A stretch of DNA of 64,000 nucleotides from Bacillus sp. 123MFChir2 (GCF_000383235.1 NZ_KB910924.1:310001-374000), one strand, 5' to 3'; shown: positions 35,019 through 44,535, numbered from the stretch's first letter. A program made the numbers and translations. Notes: generated by a model not told the origin, from the letters alone.

Positions 35019-35057
35019 TATAATAGGCGATGCTCGGTCAACCACACCGCCTATTAT
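35019..35057 (-). terminator. hairpin between ptsG and ptsH
   Basis: ATAATAGGCG / CGCCTATTAT stem separated by a 19-base loop with further pairing; no long T-run follows, so it may only partly terminate ptsG transcripts. Confidence 0.6.
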
Positions 35058-35083
35058 AATTATAAACATTTTGCGTCTAAATC

Positions 35084-37144
35084 TTAATGGATATCAATAA
35101 CGTTTGTTTCACCTTTCTTGACATCACCTTGCTTTTTGATTTCAACTTTTTGTCCTTCTTGTAAGTTAGTGAAAACAATTGGCGTAATAATAGAAGGTGC
35201 GTTTTCTTTTACAAACGCTATATCTACTTTTAATAACGGCTGGCCTTGTGTTACTTTGTCTCCTTGAGAAACTAACGCTTCAAAGCCTTCTCCATTTAAT
35301 TTTACTGTATCAATACCGAAGTGAATTAAAATTTCTTTTCCGCCTTCTGATTGGATACCAATTGCATGTTTTGTTGGGAATACGTTCACAATTTCACCAT
35401 TTACAGGAGATACGACTGTTCCTTCTGTTGGTTCTATTGCAAAGCCATCACCCATCATTTTTCCAGAGAATACTTGGTCTGGAACTTCAGTGATTGGTAA
35501 AATTTTACCTTCAATTGGAATCGCAATTACTTCATTTGTATCTTTTTGAACAGGCGCTTCTACTTTTGCAGGTGCTTCTTTTGCAACATGCACCGCACGG
35601 CCTGCCATAATATCTTGAATTTGTGATTTTAATGTATCTGATTTTGGGCCGAAGATAGCTTGAATATTGTTACCAACTTCAAGAACACCTGCTGCTCCAA
35701 GCTCTTTTAAACGATCTTTGTTTACATCCTTTTGTTCTTTTACTTGCACACGTAAACGTGTAATACAAGCATCTAAAGAAGCGATGTTTTCTTTTCCGCC
35801 AAGTGCTACTAAAATCTCACCTGGAAGCTCGCCTGCTTCTACTGCTCCTGCTCCATCAGTATCCGCTACTACATCACGACCTGGTGTTTTTAAATCCCAT
35901 TTACGAATTGCAAAGCGGAATCCGAAGTAGTAAATCACTGCTAGTACAAGACCAACAATAATTACCCACCACCATGCTGTACGGTTTGGTAATACACCGA
36001 ATAAAATAAAGTCGATTAAACCACCAGAGAATGTCATCCCGATTTTAACGTTTAAAATTTGCATAGTCATAAATGATAAACCAGCAAATACTGCGTGGAT
36101 TCCAAATAGTACAGGTGCTACGAATAAGAATGAGAACTCAATCGGTTCTGTAATACCAGTTAAGAAAGCTGTTAACGCAGCAGAAGCTAAAATACCTGCT
36201 GCTAGTTTTTTATTTTCCGGACGCGCTTCATGATACATTGCTAACGCTGCTGCTGGAAGACCGAACATCATGAACGGGAACTTACCAGTTGTAAACGTAC
36301 CAGCTGTTAACTCCACGCCATCTTTTAATTGTGCCATGAAAATCTTTTGGTCACCGTGAATAATTTCACCTGCTGCGTTTGTATATTGACCAAACTCAAA
36401 CCAGAATGGTGCATAGAAAATGTGATGTAATCCAAATGGAATTAAAGAACGTTCAATTAAACCGAATATAAATGCTGCTAATGTTTTATTTGTATCAATC
36501 ATTTGATGCGAGAATGAATTCAAGCCGCCTTGAATTGTTGGCCAAATAAAACACATTACAATCCCTAAAATTAAAGAGAATGTTGCTGTTGCAATTGGTA
36601 CGAAACGTTTACCAGCAAAGAATCCTAAGTATGATGGTAATTCAATATTAAAGTACTTATTATAACAATATGCTGCTAATATCCCTACAAGAATACCACC
36701 AAACACTCCCGTTTGAAGTGTTGGAATGCCTAATACATTTGCATAAGATGGATCTGCAAAACCAGTTTTAATTGGATCTCCAGCTTTGCTTGTTACTTGA
36801 ACTAACTTGTCTACTCCTAAGAATACACTCATCGTTTTGTTCATAATCAAATATCCAACGAATGCCGCTAAACCAGCTACTCCGTCTCCATTCGCTAACC
36901 CGATGGCAACCCCTACTGCGAATAATAGTGCAAGGTTTGCGAAAATAATGTCACCAGATTGTTCCATAATTTTTGCAACTAGAACAAACCAATCTGCTTT
37001 TAACGCTGGGATATGATTTGTTAACTGAGGGTTTTGGAATGCATTACCAAATCCAAGTAAAATCCCTGCAGCCGGTAAGATTGCAACTGGTAACATAAGT
37101 GCTTTACCGACTTTTTGAAGAACACCAAAAATCTTCTTAAACAT
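35084..37144 (-). CDS. ptsG: PTS glucose-specific EIICBA component
   Basis: 686 residues from ATG 37144, with GGAAGGG eight bases upstream; the longer frame to 37198 enters the leader terminator. Order: membrane IIC domain (about 1-420, [39 protein letters not shown]), IIB with phospho-Cys in [10 protein letters not shown] (about 460), and IIA with phospho-His in [14 protein letters not shown] (about 600). It imports and phosphorylates glucose. Expression is controlled by GlcT at the RAT/terminator in its leader and probably by the cre-like box at 37343. Confidence 0.94.
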   Translation of the reverse strand: MFKKIFGVLQKVGKALMLPVAILPAAGILLGFGNAFQNPQLTNHIPALKADWFVLVAKIMEQSGDIIFANLALLFAVGVAIGLANGDGVAGLAAFVGYLIMNKTMSVFLGVDKLVQVTSKAGDPIKTGFADPSYANVLGIPTLQTGVFGGILVGILAAYCYNKYFNIELPSYLGFFAGKRFVPIATATFSLILGIVMCFIWPTIQGGLNSFSHQMIDTNKTLAAFIFGLIERSLIPFGLHHIFYAPFWFEFGQYTNAAGEIIHGDQKIFMAQLKDGVELTAGTFTTGKFPFMMFGLPAAALAMYHEARPENKKLAAGILASAALTAFLTGITEPIEFSFLFVAPVLFGIHAVFAGLSFMTMQILNVKIGMTFSGGLIDFILFGVLPNRTAWWWVIIVGLVLAVIYYFGFRFAIRKWDLKTPGRDVVADTDGAGAVEAGELPGEILVALGGKENIASLDACITRLRVQVKEQKDVNKDRLKELGAAGVLEVGNNIQAIFGPKSDTLKSQIQDIMAGRAVHVAKEAPAKVEAPVQKDTNEVIAIPIEGKILPITEVPDQVFSGKMMGDGFAIEPTEGTVVSPVNGEIVNVFPTKHAIGIQSEGGKEILIHFGIDTVKLNGEGFEALVSQGDKVTQGQPLLKVDIAFVKENAPSIITPIVFTNLQEGQKVEIKKQGDVKKGETNVIDIH

Positions 37145-37189
37145 AAATACCCTTCCTCTCTTATATAATTGATACTTTCGACAAACGCC

Positions 37190-37307
37190 AAAAGGCATGA
37201 GGAAAAAAAGATAGAACGATAGCTATACAAAGGGTAGTATGTCCCTTTCTCTAGCTTACATTCCTAACTTTTCTCCACTCATGCCTGATCGAATCAGTAA
37301 CACGTGT
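37190..37307 (-). promoter_or_regulatory. ptsG leader: GlcT RAT antiterminator and overlapping terminator
   Basis: On the minus strand the RAT segment reads CACGTGTTACTGATTCGATC then AGGCATGAG (37307 to about 37279), nearly the known B. subtilis ptsG target of GlcT. Its 3' part AGGCATGAG pairs with CTCATGCCT followed by TTTT at 37190-37202, the terminator. Binding of active GlcT to the RAT stem would prevent that pairing when glucose is present. Confidence 0.85.
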
Positions 37308-37342
37308 CAAAAATAGGTATACGTAATAAGTTCACAAATTTT

Positions 37343-37358
37343 AGCAAACGTTTTCTTT
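37343..37358. promoter_or_regulatory. cre-like site upstream of the ptsG leader
   Basis: AGCAAACGTTTTCTTT is close to the reverse complement of the CcpA consensus and lies upstream of the RAT. Confidence 0.55.
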
Positions 37359-37468
37359 GTGTACTGTTATTCATTTGTCGAATTTAGTAGAACTTTGTAC
37401 TATTGATTATACATAACAATTGTAAGCGATTCAATAACTTTTTTTAACGTTTACATTTTCGACAAAAT

Positions 37469-38317
37469 TTAAACTTGTTCAACCTTCATTAATCGCTGTA
37501 AGTGCATCGTTAAATAAATCGTTTCCGCATCATACACAGGCAGTTGTAATTGTTTTTGCATGACTTTTACAAGTTTCCAAGCCAAATTATAACACTTTGG
37601 AAATTCAGCTTTTAAAAGATCTGCAAAATTTTGTGATTCTTCCACTTTCTCACCTTTTTTTACCCGTTCAATTGCATATTGCAGATGACGAACAAGACGT
37701 AAATAATGAATGCTCTCTTTGTCTAACACGATTTGTAAGTTTGTTTCAATTAAAGAAATAAGGTGGGCAATTAATTTAGAATTTTGATTAACAGAAGATA
37801 ATTCAGAGTTTGTAACAGAGCTATAAATATGCAGTGCAATAAATCCAATCTCTCCTTCAGGCAGATGAATATTTAAGCGGGAATTAATTAATTCTACAAC
37901 TTCTTCTGCAATTTTATATTCTTTTGGATACAACACTTTTGTTTCCACTAAAAATGGATTATCAACTGTAAATCCTTGCTTTAATCGCTTTATTGCAAAA
38001 GCAATATGATCCGTTAAAGCAATATGAATATGCTCATTTAACGGTGTTTCTACTCGATCTTGAATATAAAACATAAGATCGTTCATTAATTCAATCAATT
38101 TCTCACTCACATGCGGAACAAGAAGTTTGTATTGTTCGCGCTCACGTTCGTTTGTTAATACAAACATTTTCTCAATTTGTTCTACCTGCAACATCTCTGT
38201 TGCTTTTTTCCCAAATCCAATTCCTTTTCCTATGACAACAACCTCTTCATGTTCTGGATGAACAGCAATAATAACATTATTATTTAAAACTTTTTTAATT
38301 TCGAGACAATTATTCAT
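37469..38317 (-). CDS. glcT: transcriptional antiterminator GlcT
   Basis: 282 residues, BglG/SacY-family antiterminator. The N-terminal RNA-binding (CAT) domain is about 1-58 (IKKVLNNNVIIAVHPEHEEVVVIGKGIGFGKK). Two PTS regulation domains follow (PRD1 with HIALTDHIAFAIKR; PRD2 with VRHLQYAIERVKKGE and YLTMHLQRL), whose histidines are phosphorylated by the PTS. Without glucose, EIIGlc-dependent phosphorylation inactivates it. It lies directly upstream of ptsG and binds the RAT in the ptsG leader. Confidence 0.93.
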   Translation of the reverse strand: MNNCLEIKKVLNNNVIIAVHPEHEEVVVIGKGIGFGKKATEMLQVEQIEKMFVLTNEREREQYKLLVPHVSEKLIELMNDLMFYIQDRVETPLNEHIHIALTDHIAFAIKRLKQGFTVDNPFLVETKVLYPKEYKIAEEVVELINSRLNIHLPEGEIGFIALHIYSSVTNSELSSVNQNSKLIAHLISLIETNLQIVLDKESIHYLRLVRHLQYAIERVKKGEKVEESQNFADLLKAEFPKCYNLAWKLVKVMQKQLQLPVYDAETIYLTMHLQRLMKVEQV

Positions 38318-38481
38318 ACAACACCACCCCCGCGCGTAAAACGTCTACTTTCATGTTACAGAACAATCTTATTTTTCGTCAATGTCAAACATCTGCCATT
38401 TTAGAAATGTCATTTTTTAGACATGACTGTACGAGATGCGTATAATGTAATGGCATACGTCTAATCGAAAGGAGAAATAGT

Positions 38482-39297
38482 ATGATTAAAATGTTTATAA
38501 GTGATATTGATGGCACGATGATGCAACATGGAGGTGTAATCGATAACCAAGATGTACATGCACTGCGTAGCCTTGCTGACCAAAATATAACTCTTTGTTT
38601 CGCATCTGGACGACTTGATAATGAGATTGCCGATTTAATGAATAAAGTTGACATTAACTTTCATAGAATTAGTGTGAATGGAGTATTTGTATATACACAC
38701 GAAAATAAACAACTATTATCTGCAACATTTGATTCTACTATTTTACCCGAACTGTTGTCTATAACAAACAAAGAACCATTCTTTCGTTATGTAAGTGATG
38801 AACATAATTATTATATTGAAGAAAAAACACCATTTATTCATGAACTCGAAAAGCGGGTAAAAATGACTTCCGTTGAAGAACCAAACTTGCTCGAAAAAAT
38901 TGATACGACAATTTTCCCAAATAAAATTTCAGTCGGTGGTACAAAAGAAGATTTAATTATTCTTCAAAAACAAATTGAAGAAAATTTCAAAGGAAAAGTA
39001 AGTACTTTTATCTCTGCCGAGCAATGTTTAGATGTAATGCCCCCAAACATTAGCAAAGGTTCCGCTATTTCTGTTTTATTAAATGAATTTAATATTGGGC
39101 CTAATGAAATGGCTTGTATTGGTGATTCTTATAATGATATTCCTATGTTTACTTTAACACATCATAGCTTTGCAATGTCCGGTGCAGACGATGAAGTTAG
39201 GCAACATGCATCACATATTGTTCCTTCTGTCAAAGATGCGATTGAATATGTTCTTCGTTATAATGAAGAACATAAAAATACGACTCCCTCCTTATAA
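38482..39297 (+). CDS. HAD-family Cof-type phosphatase
   Basis: 271 residues. The catalytic DxD is Asp8 and Asp10 in FISDIDGTMM; motif II is in CFASGR; motif III Lys is in ISKGSA; motif IV is GDSYNDIPMF. Type IIB cap in the middle (about 80-190). Such enzymes dephosphorylate small phosphometabolites (sugar phosphates, FMN, PLP); the substrate is unknown. RBS AAAGGAG. It converges on nagR and shares its terminator. It is paralogous to the gene at 47274. Confidence 0.85.
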   Translation: MIKMFISDIDGTMMQHGGVIDNQDVHALRSLADQNITLCFASGRLDNEIADLMNKVDINFHRISVNGVFVYTHENKQLLSATFDSTILPELLSITNKEPFFRYVSDEHNYYIEEKTPFIHELEKRVKMTSVEEPNLLEKIDTTIFPNKISVGGTKEDLIILQKQIEENFKGKVSTFISAEQCLDVMPPNISKGSAISVLLNEFNIGPNEMACIGDSYNDIPMFTLTHHSFAMSGADDEVRQHASHIVPSVKDAIEYVLRYNEEHKNTTPSL

Positions 39298-39314
39298 GGA
39301 TGAGTCGTATTTTT
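39277..39314. terminator. bidirectional terminator
   Basis: AATACGACTC / GAGTCGTATT stem, overlapping the end of the HAD gene, followed by TTTT; serves nagR also. Confidence 0.85.
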
Positions 39315-39325
39315 ATTTCACTACT

Positions 39326-40057
39326 TTACTTATTGCGTGAAATATTCGTAATAAATTTATAACGATCTCCTCTGTAAATACATTTCACATATTCCAGGGG
39401 CAAATCATCCTCTGCATACGACCATTGTCTCATTACAAGCACTGGCGCTTTCTTCGGTATATGAAGATGCTCTGCCTCTTCGTCTGTTGCAATAGACGCT
39501 TCAATAGATTGCGTAGCACGAACTAGCTTAAAACCTAGTCTTTTTTCTAAGTGTTCATACAATGATTGCTGCAAAATTTCTTCATCAATATCTTTCACAA
39601 GAGATGGTGACAAATACGTTGTCTCAAACGCAATTGGCTCTTCATCAGCTAAGCGGATACGCCTTACTTCGTATACCGATTCTCCCTCTTGAATTCTAAG
39701 CCTATCTGCTATTTTATCAGTAGCTGGAACAAGGAGAAAGCTTAATAACACACTACTCGGTTTCATTCCACGAGAGAGCATATCCTCTGTAAAACCTGTC
39801 AAACCTTGCAACTTTTGTTCAACTTTCGGAAGTTGTACAAAAGTGCCAATTCCACGCTTTCGATATAAATAACCTTGTTCAACTAAGTTATTAATCGCCT
39901 GTCTGATTGTCATTCGACTTACTTCAAACTTATCACATAACTCATTTTCAGATGGAATTTTATCTCCCGGCTTCCATTCACCGTATTCAATTAGTTGCTT
40001 CACCCATTCTTGAATCTGATAATAGATCGGAAATGGTGAATACTTGTCGATGTTCAT
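39326..40057 (-). CDS. nagR: GntR-family N-acetylglucosamine repressor (NagR-like)
   Basis: 243 residues, HutC subfamily. N-terminal winged helix about 5-70 (YYQIQEWVKQLIEYGEWKPGDKIPSENELCDKFEVSRMTIRQAI), then the UTRA effector domain. The B. subtilis counterpart (NagR/YvoA) binds glucosamine-6-P or GlcNAc-6-P and represses nag genes. Its ATG directly abuts the nagA stop (TAAATG), so it is coupled to nagA. A nagR-type operator is likely at the nagA promoter (41274-41293). Confidence 0.88.
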   Translation of the reverse strand: MNIDKYSPFPIYYQIQEWVKQLIEYGEWKPGDKIPSENELCDKFEVSRMTIRQAINNLVEQGYLYRKRGIGTFVQLPKVEQKLQGLTGFTEDMLSRGMKPSSVLLSFLLVPATDKIADRLRIQEGESVYEVRRIRLADEEPIAFETTYLSPSLVKDIDEEILQQSLYEHLEKRLGFKLVRATQSIEASIATDEEAEHLHIPKKAPVLVMRQWSYAEDDLPLEYVKCIYRGDRYKFITNISRNK

Positions 40058-41203
40058 TTATTTCCCCTCTTTCATATGAATTCCTAATCGAACTGTATCT
40101 TGTACGTATAAATCCTCAGACATAATAACAAAATCTGCATCTTTTCCAGTTTCTAAAGCTCCTTTATTTACTAAACCAAATTCCTCAGCTTGGTTAACTG
40201 ATGTCATAAGAACAGCTTCTTCAATGGAGCATCCAGTAAACGCTATTACGCCACGCAATGCTTCATCCATTTTCAAAATACTACCTGCTAATGTGCCATC
40301 TGCTAATCGTGCACTACCACCTTTTACAATAACTGGTTGTCCGCCAAGTTCATATAATCCATCTGCTAAACCTTTTGCACGCATCGCATCTGTAATAACA
40401 CTCAATTTTTTCGGGCCTTTTAATTTATAGGCTAATTTCACCATATCCGGATGAATGTGAATGCCATCTGTAATCACTTCGACCATTATATCTGGATTTA
40501 ACAACACATGACCAACTGCGCCTGGTTCACGGTGATGCAAACCACGCATTTGATTGTAAAGATGTGTTGCATGCGTAATGTTTCTACCAATTAATTGTTC
40601 ATTCGTTGCATCCGTATGTCCCATCGTACCAATAACACCTGTTTTTGCAAGATATTGTTCAAACTCACGAGCACCTTCTTCAGGAGCATATGTTACGAGT
40701 TTAATTAAATTTCCACTTACTTTTTGCCATTGTTTAAATTGCTCAATATTTGCAGGGACAATGTATTCTAGCGGCTGTGCACCTGCACGTTTTTTTGAAA
40801 CGTATGGGCCTTCTAAATGAATATATTCGAAATGCGCACCTTTTTCCTTTGCTTCTTTTGCAGCATTCAATGCTGCTTCAATTACTTCAGGAGACTGTGT
40901 CATTGTTGTTGGAAAAAAAGTTGTAACTCCTTCTTGTAGCATCTGTTTACCAAGAGTTACTAATCCGTCGCCATCTGCATCCATTGCATCAATACCGTAT
41001 CCACCGTGAATATGAATATCAATCATGCCTGGGATGACTATATTCCCTTTTATATCATGAATTGTTTCATTTTCTTGTGGTACATACTTAGCCATCAATC
41101 CTAGATCTTGAATTTGATCAGTGTAACGAATAAAACCTCTTTCTAAAACTTCACGACCTGTATAAATTTTGGCATTGATGACAACTTGCGTTTTCATTTT
41201 CAT
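40058..41203 (-). CDS. nagA: N-acetylglucosamine-6-phosphate deacetylase
   Basis: 381 residues, amidohydrolase superfamily. HxH metal motif in MIDIHIHGGYGIDAMD; further landmarks LEGPYVSKKRAGA, GHTDAT, HLYNQMRGLHHREPG and VITDAM (catalytic Asp). It removes acetate from GlcNAc-6-P to give GlcN-6-P for amino-sugar catabolism and cell-wall recycling. The start is the first of two close ATGs (AAAGG upstream). nagB, which commonly lies between nagA and nagR in Bacillus, is absent here. Confidence 0.93.
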   Translation of the reverse strand: MKMKTQVVINAKIYTGREVLERGFIRYTDQIQDLGLMAKYVPQENETIHDIKGNIVIPGMIDIHIHGGYGIDAMDADGDGLVTLGKQMLQEGVTTFFPTTMTQSPEVIEAALNAAKEAKEKGAHFEYIHLEGPYVSKKRAGAQPLEYIVPANIEQFKQWQKVSGNLIKLVTYAPEEGAREFEQYLAKTGVIGTMGHTDATNEQLIGRNITHATHLYNQMRGLHHREPGAVGHVLLNPDIMVEVITDGIHIHPDMVKLAYKLKGPKKLSVITDAMRAKGLADGLYELGGQPVIVKGGSARLADGTLAGSILKMDEALRGVIAFTGCSIEEAVLMTSVNQAEEFGLVNKGALETGKDADFVIMSEDLYVQDTVRLGIHMKEGK

Positions 41204-41256
41204 CGATCCTTTCTTGTGTAATACCCACTTGTATTATTATCTATTTATCTATCTTT

Positions 41257-41293
41257 ATCATAATATATACACAAATAGTTGTCTATACATTAA
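41257..41293 (-). promoter_or_regulatory. nagA promoter with NagR operator-like site
   Basis: On the minus strand: -35 TAGACA (41280-41285), 17 bp spacer, -10 TATGAT (41257-41262). Over the -35 lies TGTATAGACAACT, similar to the NagR (dre) half of B. subtilis nag promoters. Confidence 0.6.
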
Positions 41294-41305
41294 GAGCGGA
41301 TTTAT

Positions 41306-41514
41306 AGTATATAAATACAAGTTGATTTTTTAACATATAAGTCGTTGCTATGCAGAATAAAACATGGCGGCTACTTGCTTTCTACCTTTGTTTTAAACTT
41401 TACACGTGGCAGGAAAAAAAGGCACTGACCGCCTCTATGCATGGCCAGTTGCTCTGGTCTTCTCCCCTAAAAAAGTGGTTTTTATGTTATTTTTTCAATT
41501 TGCATTTATATATA
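41306..41514 (+). repeat. MITE-like repeat, copy G (full length)
   Basis: A full copy of about 209 bp: left terminus TAGTATATAAATACAAGTTGA..AACATATAAGTCG, core CTTTGTTTTAAACTTTACACGTGGCAGG (in two parts) and CTATGCATGGCCAG, right terminus ..TTCAATTTGCATTTATATA. Confidence 0.8.
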
Positions 41515-41778
41515 TGGGATTATTTATTCAAAAGGACACATTTATAATAGATGAAGAAATCGATAATTACTTTATTTATTTTTGTAACTAAATTCAAATT
41601 TTAGAATTATTTTAACAGTATATACCGTCTGTTGAGAGCGCTTTATAAAAAGACTTTTAACAGACGGTATAACAAAGAAAGCAACTACACTTCTAAAACT
41701 ACATTAATATAATACATAAAAACGTTTTATTAAATGGATATCAAGAAAACTGTAGAACATCACTGCATTATACTTATA
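41515..41778. other. intergenic region with a 13 bp inverted repeat
   Basis: No gene seen. TATACCGTCTGTT at 41621-41633 and its perfect complement AACAGACGGTATA at 41659-41671 enclose 25 bases, including GAGAGCGCTT. There is no T-run after either arm. Confidence 0.65.
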
Positions 41779-42681
41779 TTACTTTAACAGCGGTAAAGAT
41801 AGCTTATGCTGAATAGTAATGTTTTCACCATCTGTTTCAATTTCAACATCACTTTTTATAGTAGTATGTACAGTGACACCATACCGATTTAAACGTTTCA
41901 TTACACTTCGATGAGGATGACCGTACGGATTTTTTTTGTCATATGAAATAATAGCAAATTGCGGCGCAACAGCTGTTATAAACTGTTCACTCGTTGATGT
42001 ATATGACCCGTGATGGCCAACTTTTAATACATCCGCATGAACATCATATTTCCTTATAATGTCTTCCTCAGTGTGTGTATCAGCATCCCCCATAAATAAA
42101 AAATCAGCCTTACCATAACGAATTTTCAATACAATAGATGACTCATTATTTTCTCGTTTTGCTTTTCCATCATTTAATACTTGAATAGCAATATGAGGAT
42201 CCAGGGGAATATACTGTCCTTCTTTTACACGTAAAAATGGAACTCCTCTTTTTTTAATGCTTCTTATATACGTATGATATGTAAACGAACTATATAATTT
42301 CCCGCTATCTAGCACAAGCGCAACCGGCATTTGTTCAATAATTGGAATTAACCCTCCGATATGATCCATGTCAGGATGTGTACCGATGACAACATCTAGA
42401 CGTTTAATTCCTTTTTTCATTAATTTATCAATAATAGGTTCCCCAGCTTCATACGGTCCACCATCAATTAAAATTGTTTTCCCGTTCGGTAAAGAAATAA
42501 TCGTTGCGTCTCCTTGTCCAACTCTTAAAAAACTTACCGTCATCTTACCTAAATGCGTACGCTGACTTGAAAAGGAGGAAGCCGTATGTATAGAAGCATA
42601 CTGACGCGTGGGGGATGTACTATTTAAAGTTATACATAATATTGCTGCAAATAGAAAAAGAGCGATACGCACATCTTTCAT
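41779..42681 (-). CDS. exported ComEC-like metallo-beta-lactamase hydrolase
   Basis: 300 residues. The N-terminus (RIALFLFAAILCITLN) is a signal peptide or anchor. The hydrolase domain has VGQGDATIISLPNGKTILIDGG, the metal motif THPDMDHIGG, GDADTHTEED and KVGHHGSYTSTS, the pattern of the ComEC/Rec2 C-terminal domain. Unlike ComEC it has no polytopic channel. Such stand-alone secreted proteins may be extracellular nucleases or phosphodiesterases; substrate unknown. Monocistronic. Confidence 0.8.
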   Translation of the reverse strand: MKDVRIALFLFAAILCITLNSTSPTRQYASIHTASSFSSQRTHLGKMTVSFLRVGQGDATIISLPNGKTILIDGGPYEAGEPIIDKLMKKGIKRLDVVIGTHPDMDHIGGLIPIIEQMPVALVLDSGKLYSSFTYHTYIRSIKKRGVPFLRVKEGQYIPLDPHIAIQVLNDGKAKRENNESSIVLKIRYGKADFLFMGDADTHTEEDIIRKYDVHADVLKVGHHGSYTSTSEQFITAVAPQFAIISYDKKNPYGHPHRSVMKRLNRYGVTVHTTIKSDVEIETDGENITIQHKLSLPLLK

Positions 42682-42732
42682 ACACCTTCTCCTTTTTCTA
42701 TTTAGTATGACGCAGCTTGGATTTCATATACA

Positions 42733-42762
42733 AAAAAAGCTTGGCAAAATGCCAAGCTTCAC
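42733..42762 (-). terminator. terminator of the scpA-scpB operon
   Basis: AAGCTTGGCA / TGCCAAGCTT stem followed by TTTTTTT on the minus strand; overlaps the scpB stop. Confidence 0.88.
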
Positions 42763-43331
42763 TTCGAAATTTCTTGTAAAGAACCAAAGAATAAATCCGC
42801 TTCATTTATTCCTTCTCCGTCTTCTGATAGAGAAGGTAGTTCGTCTAATGTTTGTAATGCAAATGTATCTAAAAATTCTTTTGTTGTGCCGTATAAAATG
42901 GGACGTCCCGGCCCTTCTGCACGTCCTACTTCTTTAATTAATAAATGAGATACAAGCGTTTGCAGGGCCCGATCTGTTTTCACACCGCGAATCTCTTCAA
43001 TTTCTGTTCTTGTAATTGGCTGGCGATAGGCGATAATCGCTAATGTTTCTAACGCCGCTTGCGATAAAGATGTAGCTGTTGGTGCATCCATCAATTTTTG
43101 ATAATACGGTGCGTGCTCTTTTTTCGTTGTAAAACGATATACTTTTGCAAATTGAACAATTTGCAAACCTCGGTTCAATTGTTCATATTCTTCCTGCAGT
43201 TCTTCTACAAGTTTTATTATCTCTTTCACTTCTACCTCTAATACTTTTGCAATTTGTTCTGGGTAGATCCCTTCATCTCCCGCTACAAATAACAGTCCCT
43301 CTATAACTGCCTTTTGTTCTTGTCTATCCAA
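42759..43331 (-). CDS. scpB: segregation and condensation protein B
   Basis: 190 residues from the TTG at 43331, with AGGAG nine bases upstream; the longer frame to 43376 is less likely because 190 aa matches the family. Two winged-helix domains: [27 protein letters not shown] and [25 protein letters not shown] with [18 protein letters not shown]. It binds ScpA and, with SMC, forms the condensin-like complex for chromosome segregation. Encoded downstream of scpA. Confidence 0.93.
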   Translation of the reverse strand: MDRQEQKAVIEGLLFVAGDEGIYPEQIAKVLEVEVKEIIKLVEELQEEYEQLNRGLQIVQFAKVYRFTTKKEHAPYYQKLMDAPTATSLSQAALETLAIIAYRQPITRTEIEEIRGVKTDRALQTLVSHLLIKEVGRAEGPGRPILYGTTKEFLDTFALQTLDELPSLSEDGEGINEADLFFGSLQEISK

Positions 43332-43379
43332 CGCTAAAAGCTCCTTTCCCACATTCTTTATCTCCATATACGTCATAAA

Positions 43380-43409
43380 GACCGAACATCGGTATATTGC
43401 GTTCGGTCA
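43380..43409 (-). promoter_or_regulatory. intercistronic hairpin between scpA and scpB
   Basis: GACCGAAC / GTTCGGTC arms around a 14-base loop; no T-run, so probably an mRNA structure that tunes scpB expression. Confidence 0.5.
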
Positions 43410-43419
43410 AAGATTACAG

Positions 43420-44151
43420 CTATTGTTTCTTTAAAAAGATTTCATCAAAATTACGCTCTTGCTCAATAACAATTTTCTGATGTTTCATGAGTTCCAAAAT
43501 TGCTAAAAATGTAACAACGACCATATCTCGACTATCATCTACAAATAAATCATAGAAACTTTGGCGACCGCCTGCAAGGTCCAATTGCTTTAAAACAGCT
43601 TCCATTCTTTGCTCAATGGGGATTTCCTGCCTAGTAACTGTAGCCGTTACTGGGCGCTGTATTTTCTTTCGGCGCATGAGCTTTTGAAACGCTGCTAACA
43701 TATCATATAACGTAACGTCAATCGGCAACTTTTCATCCTCTTCTTTTTGAAACATCATATAATCAAGAGGTGGCCGTGTATATAACTGTGCTCGTTCTTG
43801 TTCTTTCTCTTTTAATTGAGTAGCAACTTGCTTATATTTCTTATACTCAATTAGGCGCTCCATTAACTCTTGCCGAGGATCTTCCATAAACTCTTCACTG
43901 CTATCCTCTTCATCCTCTTCATACTTTGGAAGCAACATTTTGCTTTTAATTTGTAATAGCGTCGCAGCCATTACTAAATATTCACTTGCAACATCAAGCT
44001 GCAATTCCTTCATCGTATGGATATATGATAAATATTGTTCTGTAATTTCCGCTACAGGAATGTTATATATATCAATTTCATAACGATTAATTAAATGTAA
44101 TAGTAAATCTAAAGGGCCTTCGAATGCCTCAACTTTAAAATTATATTGCAC
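43420..44151 (-). CDS. scpA: segregation and condensation protein A
   Basis: 243 residues, the kleisin subunit of the SMC-ScpA-ScpB complex. The N-terminal domain ([34 protein letters not shown]) binds the SMC neck; the C-terminal winged helix ([28 protein letters not shown]) binds the SMC cap. The middle is acidic. Cytosolic, nucleoid-associated. The order scpA-scpB next to ypuF and ribT matches B. subtilis. Confidence 0.93.
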   Translation of the reverse strand: MQYNFKVEAFEGPLDLLLHLINRYEIDIYNIPVAEITEQYLSYIHTMKELQLDVASEYLVMAATLLQIKSKMLLPKYEEDEEDSSEEFMEDPRQELMERLIEYKKYKQVATQLKEKEQERAQLYTRPPLDYMMFQKEEDEKLPIDVTLYDMLAAFQKLMRRKKIQRPVTATVTRQEIPIEQRMEAVLKQLDLAGGRQSFYDLFVDDSRDMVVVTFLAILELMKHQKIVIEQERNFDEIFLKKQ

Positions 44152-44258
44152 AAATCATCCCACCACAATTTTTCTGTAACATCCTAAGTATAGTGCATAC
44201 TCATACACTATCCAACCTTTTTCAAAAAATTAATTAAAAATAGACGTATACCTAGGCC

Positions 44259-44284
44259 ACAATGCCCATCCCCTTCATATGATA
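44259..44284 (+). promoter_or_regulatory. candidate sigma-K/sigma-E -10 upstream of yjcZ-like gene
   Basis: CATATGATA at 44276-44284 matches CATANNNTA; an AC pair lies 15 bases upstream, slightly closer than usual. Confidence 0.45.
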
Positions 44285-44320
44285 ACAGTGTAATGAGTAC
44301 ATTGTAGGAGGTTACAAACT

Positions 44321-44419
44321 ATGGGACAGCATATTTCTGGAGGTTTCCACGGCGGATTTGCTCTACTAGTTGTGTTGTTTATTTTATTAATTATTGTCGG
44401 CGCAGCTTGTTTCTGCTAA
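44321..44419 (+). CDS. yjcZ: YjcZ-family small sporulation membrane protein
   Basis: 32 residues: a short Gly/His start (MGQHISGGFHGG) then one hydrophobic helix ending GAACFC. Gene length and composition are those of the YjcZ family of Bacillus spore-associated mini-proteins. Strong RBS (GTAGGAGG) ten bases before the ATG. The sigma-K-like -10 element upstream supports expression in the mother cell. A clear terminator follows. Too short for many gene finders. Confidence 0.82.
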   Translation: MGQHISGGFHGGFALLVVLFILLIIVGAACFC

Positions 44420-44425
44420 CTGACA

Positions 44426-44459
44426 TAAAGCGACTAGAGCACTCTCTAGTCGCTTTATA
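44426..44459 (+). terminator. terminator of the yjcZ-like gene
   Basis: AAAGCGACTAGAG / CTCTAGTCGCTTT stem with a four-base loop, then ATATTT. Confidence 0.85.
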
Positions 44460-44470
44460 TTTATGCTACA

Positions 44471-44506
44471 ATATATAAATCCAAATCAAAATGGATTCAT
44501 ATATAT
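44471..44506. repeat. MITE-like repeat, copy H (termini only)
   Basis: ATATATAAATCCA, eight bases, then TGGATTCATATATAT: the left and right termini of the family fused with no core. It lies in the leader of the ypuF-like gene and would form a hairpin there. Confidence 0.7.
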
Positions 44507-44535
44507 GCACACTACTTGGAATAGGAGTGAAAAAC

